Assembly (NCBI RefSeq): GCF_000226095.1
Contig: NC_016475.1
Coordinates: forward strand, 2,976,001 to 3,040,000
DNA: 64,000 nt
From: Thermothelomyces thermophilus ATCC 42464
Lineage: Eukaryota > Ascomycota > Sordariomycetes > Sordariales > Chaetomiaceae
Direction of reading: 5' to 3'
Part shown: piece after piece, positions 21,501-33,519 of the stretch
How positions within the stretch are numbered: the stretch's first letter is position 1
Layout of the letters: every line of letters starts with the position of its first letter
The notes under the pieces: generated by a model
Told to the model about the DNA's origin: nothing
The model's input: the letters and a program-made list of their open reading frames with translations, nothing else
Database searches by the model: none
Translations under genes and position numbers: made by a program

Positions 21501-22452
21501 AGCCCCGCGAGGTCACGGGTCCAAAGTACTCGAGTTCATCGTGTCGCTACTGCTATTATAGGCAACAGGCTTCATGGCCATGACAGACAGGTATGACAGA
21601 CAGATCCGAGATCCTGTCTATAACCTCCACTGATGATGTTAGCACGCATAAACATGTGGTCATCGAGGGTACATGCGCGTGCATACTCGAGGCAAAGGAG
21701 GCGGTACGCAGTCACCTGATCCCGAGTACGTGCGCTTGGGGACAAGAATCGTGCAGTGGGAGTTGATTATATATCTCCCCTGCTTACATGTTTATCCCCT
21801 TCGTACGTACAAGCCTTGTCCAAGTGACCACCAGCGCCTTACACTAGGAGATCTCGCGCTTTAGGCTGGGCCGACCAGGGAAAGTGGAACGATGCTGGAC
21901 TTTGTAATATCTCTGGATCCTACTGGAGATCAAGGACAAGGGACACCACGTCAGCTGTTGTATACTAGATACGAGCTCTGTCAAGGGATCTTTGCTTGGA
22001 CCTTCTTGTGAACAGATCTCTTGTAAAGGCCGATCTGAGGCTCTGACACCGACAGAGGCTGGTTTGTTTTGTTGCACGACGAACAACCTGCCATCCCGCC
22101 ATTCCCAGAGCTCATTCGCCACATCCGAGGACACGAACGAGACCTTTACGAACGCTCTGTCTGTCGTCGCTAGCGTCTGTGTCTCCGCGGCGGGTCACTG
22201 AGTTCCCACCAGACTGTATAAAACGAGCCATCTTCTGGCAGGTAATACAGCTCAAGCACCAGATCGGGCCAGACGTTCTTTGAGCTTGACGGCTTTAACC
22301 CCTGGACCACCACTCGTTCTCGTCACTTATCAGAAGCCCAGCCGCTACTGACGGGTTGGAAGATACCAAAAGAAGTTCAGTTCCTCGCTTCCCATACATG
22401 ACGTGATCGGACCATACCTTTGATCTTTTCCACCTTCTCCCACAAAGTAACA
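18504..22452. other. Intergenic region, about 3.9 kb
   Basis: The first 370 bases are probably promoter and leader of the minus-strand WD40 gene and contain a CGTCGTCGTT / GTGATGGTGGTGG repeat-like patch (18,660-18,700). The rest is GC-balanced and not RIP-damaged. Open frames up to 123 residues have mixed composition and no domain. No tRNA or 5S rRNA pattern was recognised. Confidence 0.5.
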
Positions 22453-22935
22453 ATGCGCTTATGCGATCCCCACCAACACACCATCGCGGGGTTCACCAAC
22501 GACTTCCCCCTTTCCTCAGCCCCGCCCCCCTACTCAGAGTACCCAACCGACCAGCAGCGAGTTCCGACGCGCGCCCACTACCTCACCATGGGCATCGAGC
22601 CCCCGGCTCCTCTCTATACCACCACCAACAACAACAGCAACAACAGCAACAACAACGACGTCTGGGACAATGACGACCGGCGCCGCCGCCGTCCGCGCCG
22701 GCCCGCGCCGCGGTACCCGACCCAGCCGTTCCCGCTACCAGGAGACGGGTGCGCCGACACGGTGCTACAGGCCATGACGCGGCGGGCCGAGGACGAGCTG
22801 GGCCGGCTCGAGCGGGAGGCCGACGGCCGGGTGGCGGACTTTTGCGCGCGCAAGCGGCGGGCGGTGGTGGCGGCGGCGGCGGCGGCGCCAGCAGCAGCTG
22901 GGGGGTCCGGATCGCGGGAGCAGCAGCTTGAAGAG

Positions 22936-22966
<31 letters not shown>

Positions 22967-23076
22967 CGGCGGAGCGGCCCGTCAGGGGGGTTCTGCTGGG
23001 AAGGGTGGAGTTTGAGAAAGGGGTGGCGGGGTTTATGGAGGCTTTTCGGGAGGGCAAGAAGCGGATTTGTGGGTAA
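22453..23076 (+). CDS. Hypothetical protein with Asn, Ala and Gln runs, 207 residues
   Basis: The ATG at 22,453 follows AACA, a good fungal start context, and is preferred over an upstream in-frame ATG at 22,420. The N-terminus is Pro-rich (SSAPPPYSEYP). Then come an Asn/Ser tract of mixed AAC codons (about residue 57-67), an Arg-rich basic patch (RRRRRPRRPAPR), a predicted charged helix (MTRRAEDELGRLEREADGRVADFCARKRRA), an Ala run, and a ten-Gln run. The end FEKGVAGFMEAFREGKKR is amphipathic. No family was recognised. Strong GC bias at third positions in the helical parts argues that it is translated. The repeat tracts are likely length-variable between strains. Confidence 0.6.
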
Positions 23077-25519
23077 TCATTTCGTTTTTAGTTTTTTTTT
23101 TTTTGTTTTTGGCTTAAACCTCACGCTTGATTCAGTCATCGGGTTGTTGTGAGTTATTCCTTGGCTGTTTCCGTACCCGTTTAGCTGTTTGGCAAGAGGG
23201 CGGAGAGCAGCAGCTGGTGGCAGCAGTTCGTGGCAGTGGCCGGAACTCACGTCCATAAAACCCGTTGTTGAGCAAGCAAAGCTTTTATCGGTCGGTCGCC
23301 ATGCTAACTGTGAACCGCACACAGATGACAGATTGGCCCACCATTATGGTCGTTACATGGCGGACATGGTGTGGGAAGCCCTTGAGGCAAACGAGCTCCT
23401 GCCGAGCGAATACGCCAAGATAATGGCTCAAAATCCAGCCAATTCAGAGGTCATCTGCTTGTGGGACCCGGACGAGGAGAATGCCGAGGAGGAGGAGGAG
23501 GAGAGAGAACCCAATGCTTGTGGTCGGGATACGGAGTTGGGAAACTGGTGGGAGGTGCGTATCGGTGAAACGGTGGTGGTGTCGTCGCTCCTTCGTCGCT
23601 GAGGTTGCAGAGAGTATTTGCTGGTAATCTCATCTCAGGGGCCTGATTCAATAAATGTGTGTGCTGAGCGATGGGATGGATAATTACAAGCGCGCGGCAA
23701 CGCATCTACCGTCAGTACATACAAAACGAGGACGTGCGCTAGCGCTGTCACTAATGTAATTACAGAAGGTTAGAGGACCTAATAATTAATTAATCATTCA
23801 ATATAGTTGCCTTTCCTCTTTATTGAACCAATTGTATGTACTGTACTGTACATACATACTTACTAGACACAAAGAAGTGGTTAATTAAAGGTGCCTAGAA
23901 ACTTTGAGGACACTCCGACCTAATTAGCTCTGGGCGCGAGATAGAGGGTGTTTGGCATTGACCCCATCAAAGAAATGATTTCAACGCTGTGAATGAACAG
24001 CCCCGCTGCTGCCTTGCCACTGTTCTATGGACTAACCTAGGCATCAGTCATAGATAAGACTCGAGTGGTTAGCTCAAATTGAGTTAAGACAGCCAAAGGT
24101 GTGCCAAGAAGTCCATTATCTCCGCGGGCACCCTGCCTTTTTGGTGCTCTATTAGAATTCATTGCCTGGTCTGTTCCCCTCTGTTCCGGCCGCAATTTCA
24201 TCACTCGTTCCACCAATAAGCGTACCTCGGGTACTTATGGGCTTGAGGCACCTCAACCTTTTTCTGTCAAGACGGGATTGAAACGATGGCTTCAGTTTTC
24301 AATTCATATGGGTCGCTACTGCTCAGCACTTGAGATCTGCGACCTTATCAGTACGATGTGTCTAAGAGCTGAGCCGGCTAGAACTCAAGAACCACTGGAA
24401 TGGAAACCTTGAAGGCAACACTAGGACGAATATAATGTAAGTTCAGAGCGAGTTTTCAATAATCCGTACAGTAATCACTAATTATCAGTTAGATCCCCCA
24501 CAGAGACGAAAATAGAAATCCGGCAATCAGCCGATCGTGCCAAGCCCCAATCTTGCCGCTCCATGGACAGCTCTCGAGAGTTATTCCGAGCTTCATGAAG
24601 CCCATATTAGTGTCGATTCCAGACTCGGTAATTAGCCAGGTTGGCCTCAAGTTAATCTGTCACACTTGCACAACACAAGCGAAAATCCGGGGCACGTTTT
24701 GCCGCACCCAAGCATACCCAGTCATTTCGCGCTGCGAGGATGGTGGCAACTCGGAGCACCAGCCAACCGAGTTATTATCACTCTCGAGAGTGTTCCAAGA
24801 ATCAGAGGGCGGAGAATAATTGCTCTTAATTACCGTCACCAGTTTCCACCGTGTTCTTTTCTTGAGCAGCCGCTCGTCCATGCTCCTTCCCGCTCAATAC
24901 CAACCTACTTCAACTGGTCCTTCGCATTTGTGTCCTCAATTTCTCAATGGCGGTGTGCCCTTCCACTCTATTTTAGCTTCACCGCATTGGGAGTTGTGGG
25001 TTTTCCCACAGGGGTCTAGAGCGACCCCAGCCACATCACTCGCACACCCGCTCGACTTTTGCGCAACTTGAAACCTCAACTCTCTTCTCCGACAGTAGGC
25101 ACCTCAACTACGTTTCGGCCTCATATCGCGGGCTCGAACGGCGACTCCAAGAGCTGTTGCCGCAAGGGGATATCCACATCCCAGTTCCCCTGTAATTACC
25201 GAACCGAGTGCATGCCCTGGGCGGATCAATTACGCTTCTTGCCGACGCTCCCAGAAATTTTCTTCCCTCACCGCCAGTCTCCTTCGCTCGACGGCACCAA
25301 GCAAATACCGGGAGACATTCAGTCACAATCATCCTTAAGTTTCTTCAAAGTATCCTCACCTGTGCTTGGCGCCCCCCCCTCAACACCATTCTGATCACCG
25401 ACCATCCACGGCCCGACTCAACACCGCCGGACCGCAACTCACATCTCCTTGGCCCCTTCCTCCTACTATTATAATACGACGGTCCAATCTAAACTGGAGA
25501 ACATCTAAAGAAGAGGAAG
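23077..25519. other. Intergenic region
   Basis: A T-rich run at 23,092-23,113 may be part of the 3' end of the preceding gene. An open frame at 23,189-23,602 (137 residues, with an acidic EEEEEE patch and an HHYGRYMADMVWEAL segment) could be a small gene or a downstream exon, but it has no recognised domain or clear start. A TACATAC-type palindrome lies at about 23,833-23,862. The rest shows nothing. Confidence 0.45.
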
Positions 25520-25729
25520 ATGCTCGACATTAGCCTCTTCGGCCTCCTCGCACAACAAAGCGAGGACCAGCTCCTCAACAACATCTGGATCGGCCTGCTG
25601 AGCGTCGAGGCCCTCATGGTGCTGGGCGTCGCCCTGCGCGGGCTGCTTGGGGCCGTGGCGTCGTCGCGGCTCGCCGGTCGCCGGCGGAGTCACGACTCGG
25701 ACTTCTTCCACCCTGGCTGCTCCCAGTAG
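25520..25729 (+). CDS. Possible small membrane protein, 69 residues
   Basis: An ATG in AAG-ATG context opens a short frame with GC-rich third positions that differ sharply from the flanks. Residues 1-20 are acidic-polar (SLFGLLAQQSEDQLLNN). Residues about 22-46 form one hydrophobic helix (IWIGLLSVEALMVLGVALRGLLG). The end is basic (RLAGRRRSH) and would sit in the cytosol. An AT-rich TATTATAATACG lies about 50 bases upstream. No family was recognised, and it could instead be the first exon of a longer gene. Confidence 0.4.
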   Translation: MLDISLFGLLAQQSEDQLLNNIWIGLLSVEALMVLGVALRGLLGAVASSRLAGRRRSHDSDFFHPGCSQ

Positions 25730-28700
25730 GTGGGTTGGTACTCTCTAGGTGGTGATCATCTGCGGAGGACCCCGTTATAAAAGGGGAATTAAAAACACGA
25801 GAAGGTTTGGAGTGGAGGGATTCTCACGAGTCGACGAGCGACACGATGAACGACATGAAAAGGCCTGAATTCTTACACGAGAGCCGGGGCGGGAGAGTTG
25901 GGCGGTTGGGGAGGTGTTGATCACTTGGAGATTTGGACTGCATTATTGAGGCGTTGTGGGTTTTGTGGTCTGCATTTTTCGTTTTCTTGACCCTTGACTT
26001 TCGGCAGGGTGTTCATGAGTCATGAGAAATGGGTCACGAATGATGAACCAAGATTGATGATGAAGCACGTCATTTTTGGCATGAGCATCAAGTTGGTTTG
26101 AAGATGAGATTGTTGTCTTGCGAGCCATGGCCGGAATCCTGGTACACCAGATAATACCAGATATTAATCAAATAGACTTCTCGCACGCTGTCTGAAGCTT
26201 TTTAGCTTATTTCCTTCGTGGCTTCGTACTTCAAGTCACATCTTGTCATTCATCAATCTAAAGTCAAATTGATAACCCTACGTCTCTAACGGAGTAATTC
26301 CACTTTGCCAGTGGTCTTTCATTTTTGGCTTTACGAAACAGCGATGGAATGCAACATGCACTGTTTCTGTCTTGGTAACCCATCGAAGCGATGAGTTGTT
26401 ACAAGGTAGCAACAGCCCGGGATTGCCAATTCAACGATGCGGTCAGATTCATTCTCCCACTGGTTCAACATTCCCCTAAAAAGACGTCAACTAATTAGTG
26501 TACCTCGAAGTTTCACTGAAGATATCTAACCTAGTTTCGGCACTGCTTATCATCTTCCGGGGTTTTCAAAAGCCGAGGTAGTTCACCCTCGAGTCTCAAT
26601 TGGAAGTGTCTTACCGATTCCGTATCACATCATCCATCCACGCACATGCTACGACATTGAGTAAGGGCTGCCAACACCAGAACCGCCTGCTAGTCAAACT
26701 ACTGATTCTCGCTTCATTTCCATCATCCTTTGCGGTTAAAAGAATCGTCCGAAATTTTCTATACGTCTCTGTTAAACCCCTACTTGCTAAATTCAAGTTC
26801 TCTATATGCCGTGGCATGTCAGCAAGCGTCTTCAAACCTTAACCTCGGTTTCAGAAGTCTCTGTTCACGGCCTGTGACGTCTAATTAGAGCCGGACATCC
26901 AACTGACTCCCGATGGGTTAATCGAACCTCTTCCTCAATTGTAGCTGTCATGTGGAGCTAGCTCCGACCATACTCAAGAATTTCTGTGATTACCGAAGGT
27001 ACGCGCATCAAAACGTCTGTCGTCTAATTCAGCTGAACTGCGGCGAGTTTCTAGTCTAAAATCTGGCAACCTCCGTTAAAGCCTATCTTCAGTGCGTTGT
27101 GACGATATCAACTCAAGGTGTGGTCAATAGTCCCGTCAAAGAGATCAGCCTGTCTGATGCCTGGTCAAATGTAATTTTGTGCTACATATATCAGACAAGA
27201 AATTGAACAAGTGAGACTTTGTAAATAACATAGGTGCGGGAATACAAGCTCCCGATGACATCGACACCCATAGCTGTTCAGTTGTCAGCGCGAACTCGCG
27301 GGGTTGACCGGACGGATTACGAGCGAAGAATAATTTCCCACATCGAAGCGGAGGAGTCGAGTTACACTAGTTCTCGATGTGACACAGAAGTTCTTTGATA
27401 CGGCATTGGGCGTTTATACCTAGGATGTACGAATTTATAGTTGAAGCCGAAAAATTTAACGAAAGATTAGAAAGACTAATATCTTGAATCCGCACTCGAG
27501 CAAAACCGCCTAGATGCCCGCTGGCTTTCTTTCGTCGGCTAGCACTGCCAACTCTCGGAACCTTCACCTCGGAAGAATGGCTGGCGGTGACAGAACTAGC
27601 ACAAGCCGAGAAACAGACTGGTAGCGAAATCTACCTATGACATCTTCAACAGGTATATGTTGCGCTATGCACTTATCGTCAAACATTGTCCCTCGGGTAC
27701 CAAGAAGAAATCCAAGAACGGTTGTACGATAAAATTGTTGTTCAGCCCAGCTATGCAGCAACTTTCAATGTGGTCCATTACGGTATCGGCCAGTTCAAGC
27801 TCCAGCTTCGAGTCAGGAGCGTGAGGGGCTGGGGTGGCTTGCTCTGGGCGAGGGGTCGATTAACGGTTCCAGAACGGGCTCAATTGATAGGATTTCCGAG
27901 CTCCCGTCTCCCCGCTTCCTGCCTGGAGCTAGACAGCTGCCGTCCACCACTGCCTCAGTCCGGAGAATCAATAGTCACTAGTCGGGTATTTGTATGCCTG
28001 CAACGTGGACTAGATGGATCAAAACAACAGGTTTGAACCAACCACATAGTCCTTCACAAGGCATTAGCACTCGCGAAGCAAAATCCATTGCAAAAAAGGA
28101 GATGCATTGCAAGCTACAAAGGATGGTGGGGGAGGACTTGCCTTTTTTGATCGAATACTCTGTTGGAGTTCGCTCCTGCTCGGGATACCCCACCTTTGCC
28201 CCACTGATCGTGCAGCGGGCACCTTCCCGGCCCGGCCGGATTGCTTGTCACTCAAGGTTCCTGTCCTAACTTCCACCAGCTGCATAACTACAAGAAACTC
28301 AAAATAAGCATTGGAAAAGTTAGACGTATGTAATTGCCAACTGAATCTCGGCATCGATACTAACTGATGTCTTGTTGAGGCCTTACGCGGTGCACAAGCG
28401 CTGGTTGCCCGCAGTGGGTCGGGCACCCCGGTACCCCAGATTACCCCAGATTCTGGCTTGGGCTGGGCTGTTAGCGCTGGCTGCAGGACGCTCGGGCCAG
28501 GTACCTTGGCCTGTTTAAGCCACGCAGGGCTCGCCTGCGAGGTCGTGCCATCATGATGTACTCGTCACGCGATCCCGTGAGCCAGTCAACGTGATCACTG
28601 CCGCTGCCCGCAACCTACCAGGGAGCTCTCCTGACATTACCCCGCCCGGTCTGACGAAACAGTCGCAGGAACGATGCAGCAAAGATGGCTGATCTGCCCA

Positions 28701-28989
28701 TTGCCCGGCCGGCCGCCTCTTAATAAAGGCCACCTCCGACCCCCTCTTTGGGCTTCTCCTCTCCTTTCCCCTCATCGGTCTTCCGTCCAACGAAATCCAT
28801 CGTAAACCATCAATTCGAAAACAAAACGCCCATTCCCTGGTCCATCTCAAGTCTCTAAACGTAGGTTGATAGAATCAGACCACCTGCCTCTTGCTCGCCT
28901 GATCCTGGCTTGCTCACTCGGTCCCGTTGCCCGCAGGGACTTGTCAATCCACCTAATACACTCAGCTTCCAGCACACCACGCAAGCAAC
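25730..28989. other. Intergenic region, about 3.3 kb
   Basis: This is mixed sequence without damage and without recognisable coding frames. The last 400 bases (from about 28,560) should hold the promoter and leader of the DUF6699-like gene, including pyrimidine-rich stretches near 28,740-28,800. No RNA gene was recognised. Confidence 0.5.
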
Positions 28990-29707
28990 ATGTCCGAGCC
29001 ACTCACCAAGGTCGACTCTGCCGTTCAAGGCATCGATGTACCCCCCAAGGAGCAGAAAGAAGCCAAGCACCGCCGGGCCAGCTCGAGCGCGAACGGGGTT
29101 ATGAACATCAACGACCTGGGTAAGTTACCTCTTTTGTCCTGTCTGCATCGCACCTTCCCTAGTTCCAGAGTACCCGGCAATTGCTAATTCACAATCCCCT
29201 CGTCGCAGAGGCCCAGGGAATTGAGCTGCAAATCGCCAAGGAGACGCAAGCCACGGGGTGGTAAGTTCAGCCCAAGCCCGGGTAATGTTCGGCTGGACAC
29301 CTCTAACCCCTACCCCAGGAAGATTAACACGTCGCCTACAACAATAGAGGACAAGGAGATTCTCAAGAAGATGCTCACGACACCACCGGTCAAGAAGATT
29401 GACTTGCACTTCCCGCTGGGATTGGAGGTAACAGCACGGAACCTCAAGGGCGTCACCATCAAGGACGCCCTGGATGCCATCCACAAGCAGTTCAAGAAGA
29501 GGGTGAGTGTCTGCCATGCGCAGCAGTGGTTGGCTCGCCATTGTCTAACGTGTCGTGCAGGCCGATGACGAGCTTGACCTACCGTACCTGGCAGGGTTCG
29601 AGTGGGACAAGGAGGAGTCATGGACCCGTCTGATTGTGCACCTGCGGAAGGACGCCGGCGTGGCTTCCTCAAGTAAGAAAAAGAAGAACAAGGGTGGTGA
29701 TGAGTAG
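28990..29707 (+). CDS. DUF6699-like protein, four exons, 170 residues
   Basis: Exons are 28,990-29,119, 29,209-29,260, 29,319-29,502 and 29,561-29,707. All introns are GT-AG (GTAAGT, GTAAGT and GTGAGT donors) and the joins keep frame exactly, giving 513 bases with the stop. The N-terminus is polar with a basic patch (KHRRASSSAN). The core runs DLHFPLGLEVTARNLKGVTIKDALDAIHKQFKKR, then ADDELDLPYLAGFEWDKEESWTRLIVHL, and a Lys-rich tail (KKKKNKGG). The GVT-x-x-DAL-x-AIH pattern is characteristic of the fungal DUF6699 domain, which has no known biochemical role. The second exon is only 52 bases. Splice model confidence is high, and family placement is moderate. Confidence 0.75.
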
Positions 29708-30697
29708 TGAACGACTCATAATGCACGTCTTCCGACAATTCCTCCTTCGGTTCGGTGTTTGGCTTGTCTCGGGCTGTCCAAAATCGATTCGGTAGACTGG
29801 GATCCTGCGTTCGGAACGGGGCTGATACTTCGGTTGTTGTATGTGCTGGGACACACAGCCGGCTCATCAAACTTGGTTCTTTGAGCCATCATCCGCAGGG
29901 GATCGGAGTCGGTGACGGGATAGGATGGTCGTCATAGGTCGTCCGGTTTATGTATTTCCCCGTCAATCCAGCTGCCTTGTCCCCAATTCTGTTCCAAGAT
30001 GTGTGGTGATATGGTGACGTCGAAACTCCCTTGATGAAGTTGGGTTGCTCATGTTGCGCATTATTCATGAATGCACAACGCAGCTGATCCCGAGGTCAGC
30101 GGCGAGGTGAACTTGGGAGGGTACGGATTGACCCCAGAACAGCAGCCGATGGAGCGGAGTGGGGATTGCTGCATGCCGGACCTGCAGCTGCTTCGACGCC
30201 CAGCATTTCATCATGGTAATCGAGCTATTACTACTACTACTTTAGTTGCCCAGTCTGACACTTCTCTCGGCATGAGTTGTGGAAATGGTGCCGGTCCCCC
30301 TCCTGCAGGTCGGGGCAGGGTTCAGGTATGGAGCCCGGATGGTTTTAAGTGTTGACGGATACTGAAGGTCGCATACCGGCGGCTATCTTCGGCCCCGCAG
30401 CGGCGTGCCGTGCCGTCACGCGCGGAATTGGCAAGCTCGACGAAGCTTCCCGACTGCAGGATCGAAGTCGATGACCGCACAACGGGTCCGAGTGAACCGG
30501 ATGTGCAATAATAAGCGGGAGGATCCGGCCCCTCGGAATTGGTAGAATGAGTTCAATACATAGTCCCGCCTCCTCAGTTCTCCAGCCGCTTCCCAGTTCT
30601 CCAACTTGAAATAACGTCCTGGAGGTACGAATTCGACCATCAACTAACTAATCACTACTGTGCCTTCGCCGCTTTTGGACTCGAGCTACCGTTCAAG
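29708..30697. other. Intergenic between DUF6699-like gene and dioxygenase gene
   Basis: This probably holds the 3' end of the former and the promoter of the latter. The last 100 bases before 30,698 (CTAACTAATCACTAC...) are the likely leader. No further gene is seen. Confidence 0.5.
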
Positions 30698-32224
30698 ATG
30701 CCGGTTACAAATTTTGCTCTGAAGGAGAAGTATAAGTACCAGAATGGCTTCGATTGTTACTTTGAGTACGCTCCTTCTTCCATCGATTGATTGTTCTTTC
30801 TCCCTCTCTTCACACTCCTGTCCTCAATCCCCTCTCTCTCTTTCCTCCACCCCCCCCCTCCCCCCGCAAATACTAACCATGACCACCACTAACCCCGCTC
30901 GACAATCAGAACCGAAGCTGTTCCCGGCGCTCTACCCACAGGCCAAAACTCGCCGCAGAAGCCACCGCTAGGGCTCTACGCCGAGAAGCTCTCCGGCACC
31001 GCCTTCACCGCGCCGCGCCGCGAGAACAAGCAGTCGTGGCTCTACCGCATCCTGCCCGCGTGCTCTCACCCTCCCTTCACGCCCGCGCCCGCGCCCAACG
31101 AGTCGCTCGGTCTCGGGGGCGAGCCGTTCCGCAAGTTGCATCACATCCCGAACCAGCTGCGCTGGGACCCGTTCGACCACGATCCGGAGGCGGATTTCGT
31201 GAGCGGGCTGCACCTGCTCGCGGGAGCGGGTGACCCGACCGTCAAGCAGGGGTGCGCCATGTACGTGTACGCGGCGGGCCGGTCGATGGGCGAGAGGGAG
31301 GCGTTCTACTCGGCCGACGGCGAGCTGCTGCTGGTGCCGCAGGAGGGGGCGCTGGACATCCGGACCGAGATGGGCTGGCTGCTCGTCCGGCCGATGGAGA
31401 TCTGCGTGATCCCCCGCGGGGTCAGGTACCAGGTGCGGCTGGCCGAGGAGGGCAAGCCGGCGAGGGGGTACGCGCTGGAGCTGTTCCAGGGCCGGTTCGT
31501 GCTGCCGGAGCTGGGGCCGATCGGGTCCAACGGGCTGGCGAACGCGAGGGACTTCCAGGCGCCCGTCGCGAGCTTCGATGAGGACTGCGGGGAGACGGCG
31601 TTTGATGGGCCCAACGAGTACGTGGTGACGGGCAAGTTTAACAACGCGTTGTATCGGGCGGTGCAGCGGCACACCCCGTTTGACGTGGTGGCCTGGCACG
31701 GCAACTACTACCCGTACAAGTACGATCTCGGGCGGTTCAACACCATCGGCACCATCTCGTACGACCATCCGGATCCGAGCATCTTCACCGTCTTGTCGGC
31801 GCCGTCAGACCACCCCGGCACGTCGGTCGCGGACTTTGTCATCTTCCCGCCGCGGTGGTTGGTCGGCGAGGACACCTTCCGTCCGCCGTGGTACCACCGC
31901 AACACAATGAGCGAGTTCATGGGTCTCATTCAGGGCGCGTATGACGCCAAGAAGGGCGGAAAGGGCGGGTTCGTGCCCGGGGGTGCCAGCTTGCACAACG
32001 TCATGAGCGGGCATGGGCCGGACGTAGACAGCTACGAGGGCGCGAGGAACGCGGAGCTGAAGCCGGCCAAGGTGGGAGAGGGTAGCTGCGCATTCATGTT
32101 TGAGAGCAGCCTGATGGTCGGGGTGACGGACTGGGGTCTGAAGACTTGCCAGAAGGTGCAAGCCGAGTATTCAGAGCACAGCTGGGGTGGCGTCAAGGTG
32201 CACTGGAAGAAGACGACTTCTTAA
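30698..32224 (+). CDS. hmgA: Homogentisate 1,2-dioxygenase, two exons, 460 residues
   Basis: This iron(II) enzyme opens the ring of homogentisate to maleylacetoacetate in tyrosine and phenylalanine breakdown, in the cytosol. Exon 1 is 30,698-30,765, and exon 2 is 30,910-32,224 after a 144-base GT-AG intron that restores the conserved start [23 protein letters not shown]. The cupin core is complete. Iron ligands and active-site residues fit the human enzyme: His309 (in [12 protein letters not shown]) for His292, His352 and Glu358 (in [13 protein letters not shown]) for His335 and Glu341, and His391 (in GHGPDVD) for His371. The constant 17-residue offset, which becomes 20 after a small GG-K insertion, supports the alignment. 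The length is slightly above the usual 438-448 residues. Neighbouring genes of the pathway (fumarylacetoacetase, isomerase) are not in the window. The gene is GC-rich and undamaged. Confidence 0.96.
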
Positions 32225-33519
32225 GGGGGGGAGGTATGTCTGTATCACTAGGATCTCAGGTAGATACCTAAATTGTTACTCGCTGTGTCCTTGCTTGGCG
32301 CGGGTACAATGAATTGGAGGCAACATCAAGGAGGACAAAGGCAGAAGAACAGCACAGCCAGGCCTCCACGATTTCCTCCTCGTAGCCGTCGTATATGATG
32401 ATGCCTACTGGACTGGTTGACATCTGTCAAGCCATCATCAGTCTATAGTCACTACAGGAAGTGATTGTGCGCGACCCACGGCAGAATGAGTATCGTTATT
32501 GGCTCCAGATCCGTGGTGCTTTTGGTCCAACGAGCCGGCATGCTCGCCTATCAAATCCCCCGAGAGCTACCGCATTTAAGAATGCTGCTGACTTTGTGAC
32601 CAATCCTGACTCAGACCGAGCGCCCCCCCCCCCCCCCCCCTTTTTCTTCCTCTAGAACAAAAGTCATACCAGCCTCTATCTCCTCTGCTGCACATAGTCT
32701 GTCATGTAGTTGTTTATTCGACACCATCGTGCCTTGCCCAACAAGACCACCCTTAATAGCCTCTTCAGTCTGTTCCTCCTCACATTCGAGTATTATATTT
32801 TTCTCTTTCCCCCCTGAACAAAAGGTCCGCTGCAGAAACGCCAAAACGCCAACCGATCCTTTTTGCATGCTCCAAAACTTTCTTGTGCCTTTCTATGATG
32901 TGTCACCATATTGTCATCCGAGAGATTCCGTGATGCACCCATGTCCTATGTAGAAAGAGAAAAAAAAAAGAACAAAAAAAAAGATCGGTTCTAAGGTGGA
33001 ATATATCGAGAATCTTGTTCGTCTGGTGTGGTGGTGACGACGGTTTTGCTGAAGTACGTGACGTTCCGAACGGGGCAGGTCAAACCCCCTCTCTGTTTTC
33101 TGCGTGCTCGGAACCGGATGAAGCGTCGGATCCAGCGGAGGAATGACGATCGACACGAGGTGCGGCGAGGCCTCCGGCCTTGCTGTAATAGTGTTGTTCC
33201 CCACAACGGTCGTCTCCCCCCTCGGGGCGACCAGACTCTGTCGTCCCATTTCTTCCCGGATGATGGACGACCGACGTCTTGTTTCCCTTGTGCTGGATTC
33301 TGGCGCCGTTCATAGGGGGATCGTCCGGGGGAGACGTTGTGTTCCTTCCGTCTAGATCCCTTTTCCGCTCCGTCTTTACTTGTCTCTCGAGGGCCGCCCT
33401 CGCCATCTCGGGTAGACCGACGAATCACCGGCTTCACTATGCGTGTCCGGATAGAATGGAAAGATGAAAGCGCAGGACGGGAAAAAAAAAATGTTCTGGT
33501 GATGTGTGGTGGGAGCAAA
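32225..33519. other. Intergenic between convergent genes
   Basis: This is the shared 3' side of the dioxygenase and the minus-strand methyltransferase. It includes a run of 19 C (32,622-32,640), A-rich runs near 32,958-32,980 and pyrimidine-rich patches. Frames here have no domains. Confidence 0.5.

Noticed and set aside
23189-23602. 137-residue frame as a gene
   Set aside because: The start is weak (no good context), no domain is recognised and it has an acidic repeat. It is mentioned only as a possibility in the intergenic entry.
30968-31768. 266-residue minus-strand frame
   Set aside because: It lies exactly antisense to the homogentisate dioxygenase exon and results from its GC-rich third positions.
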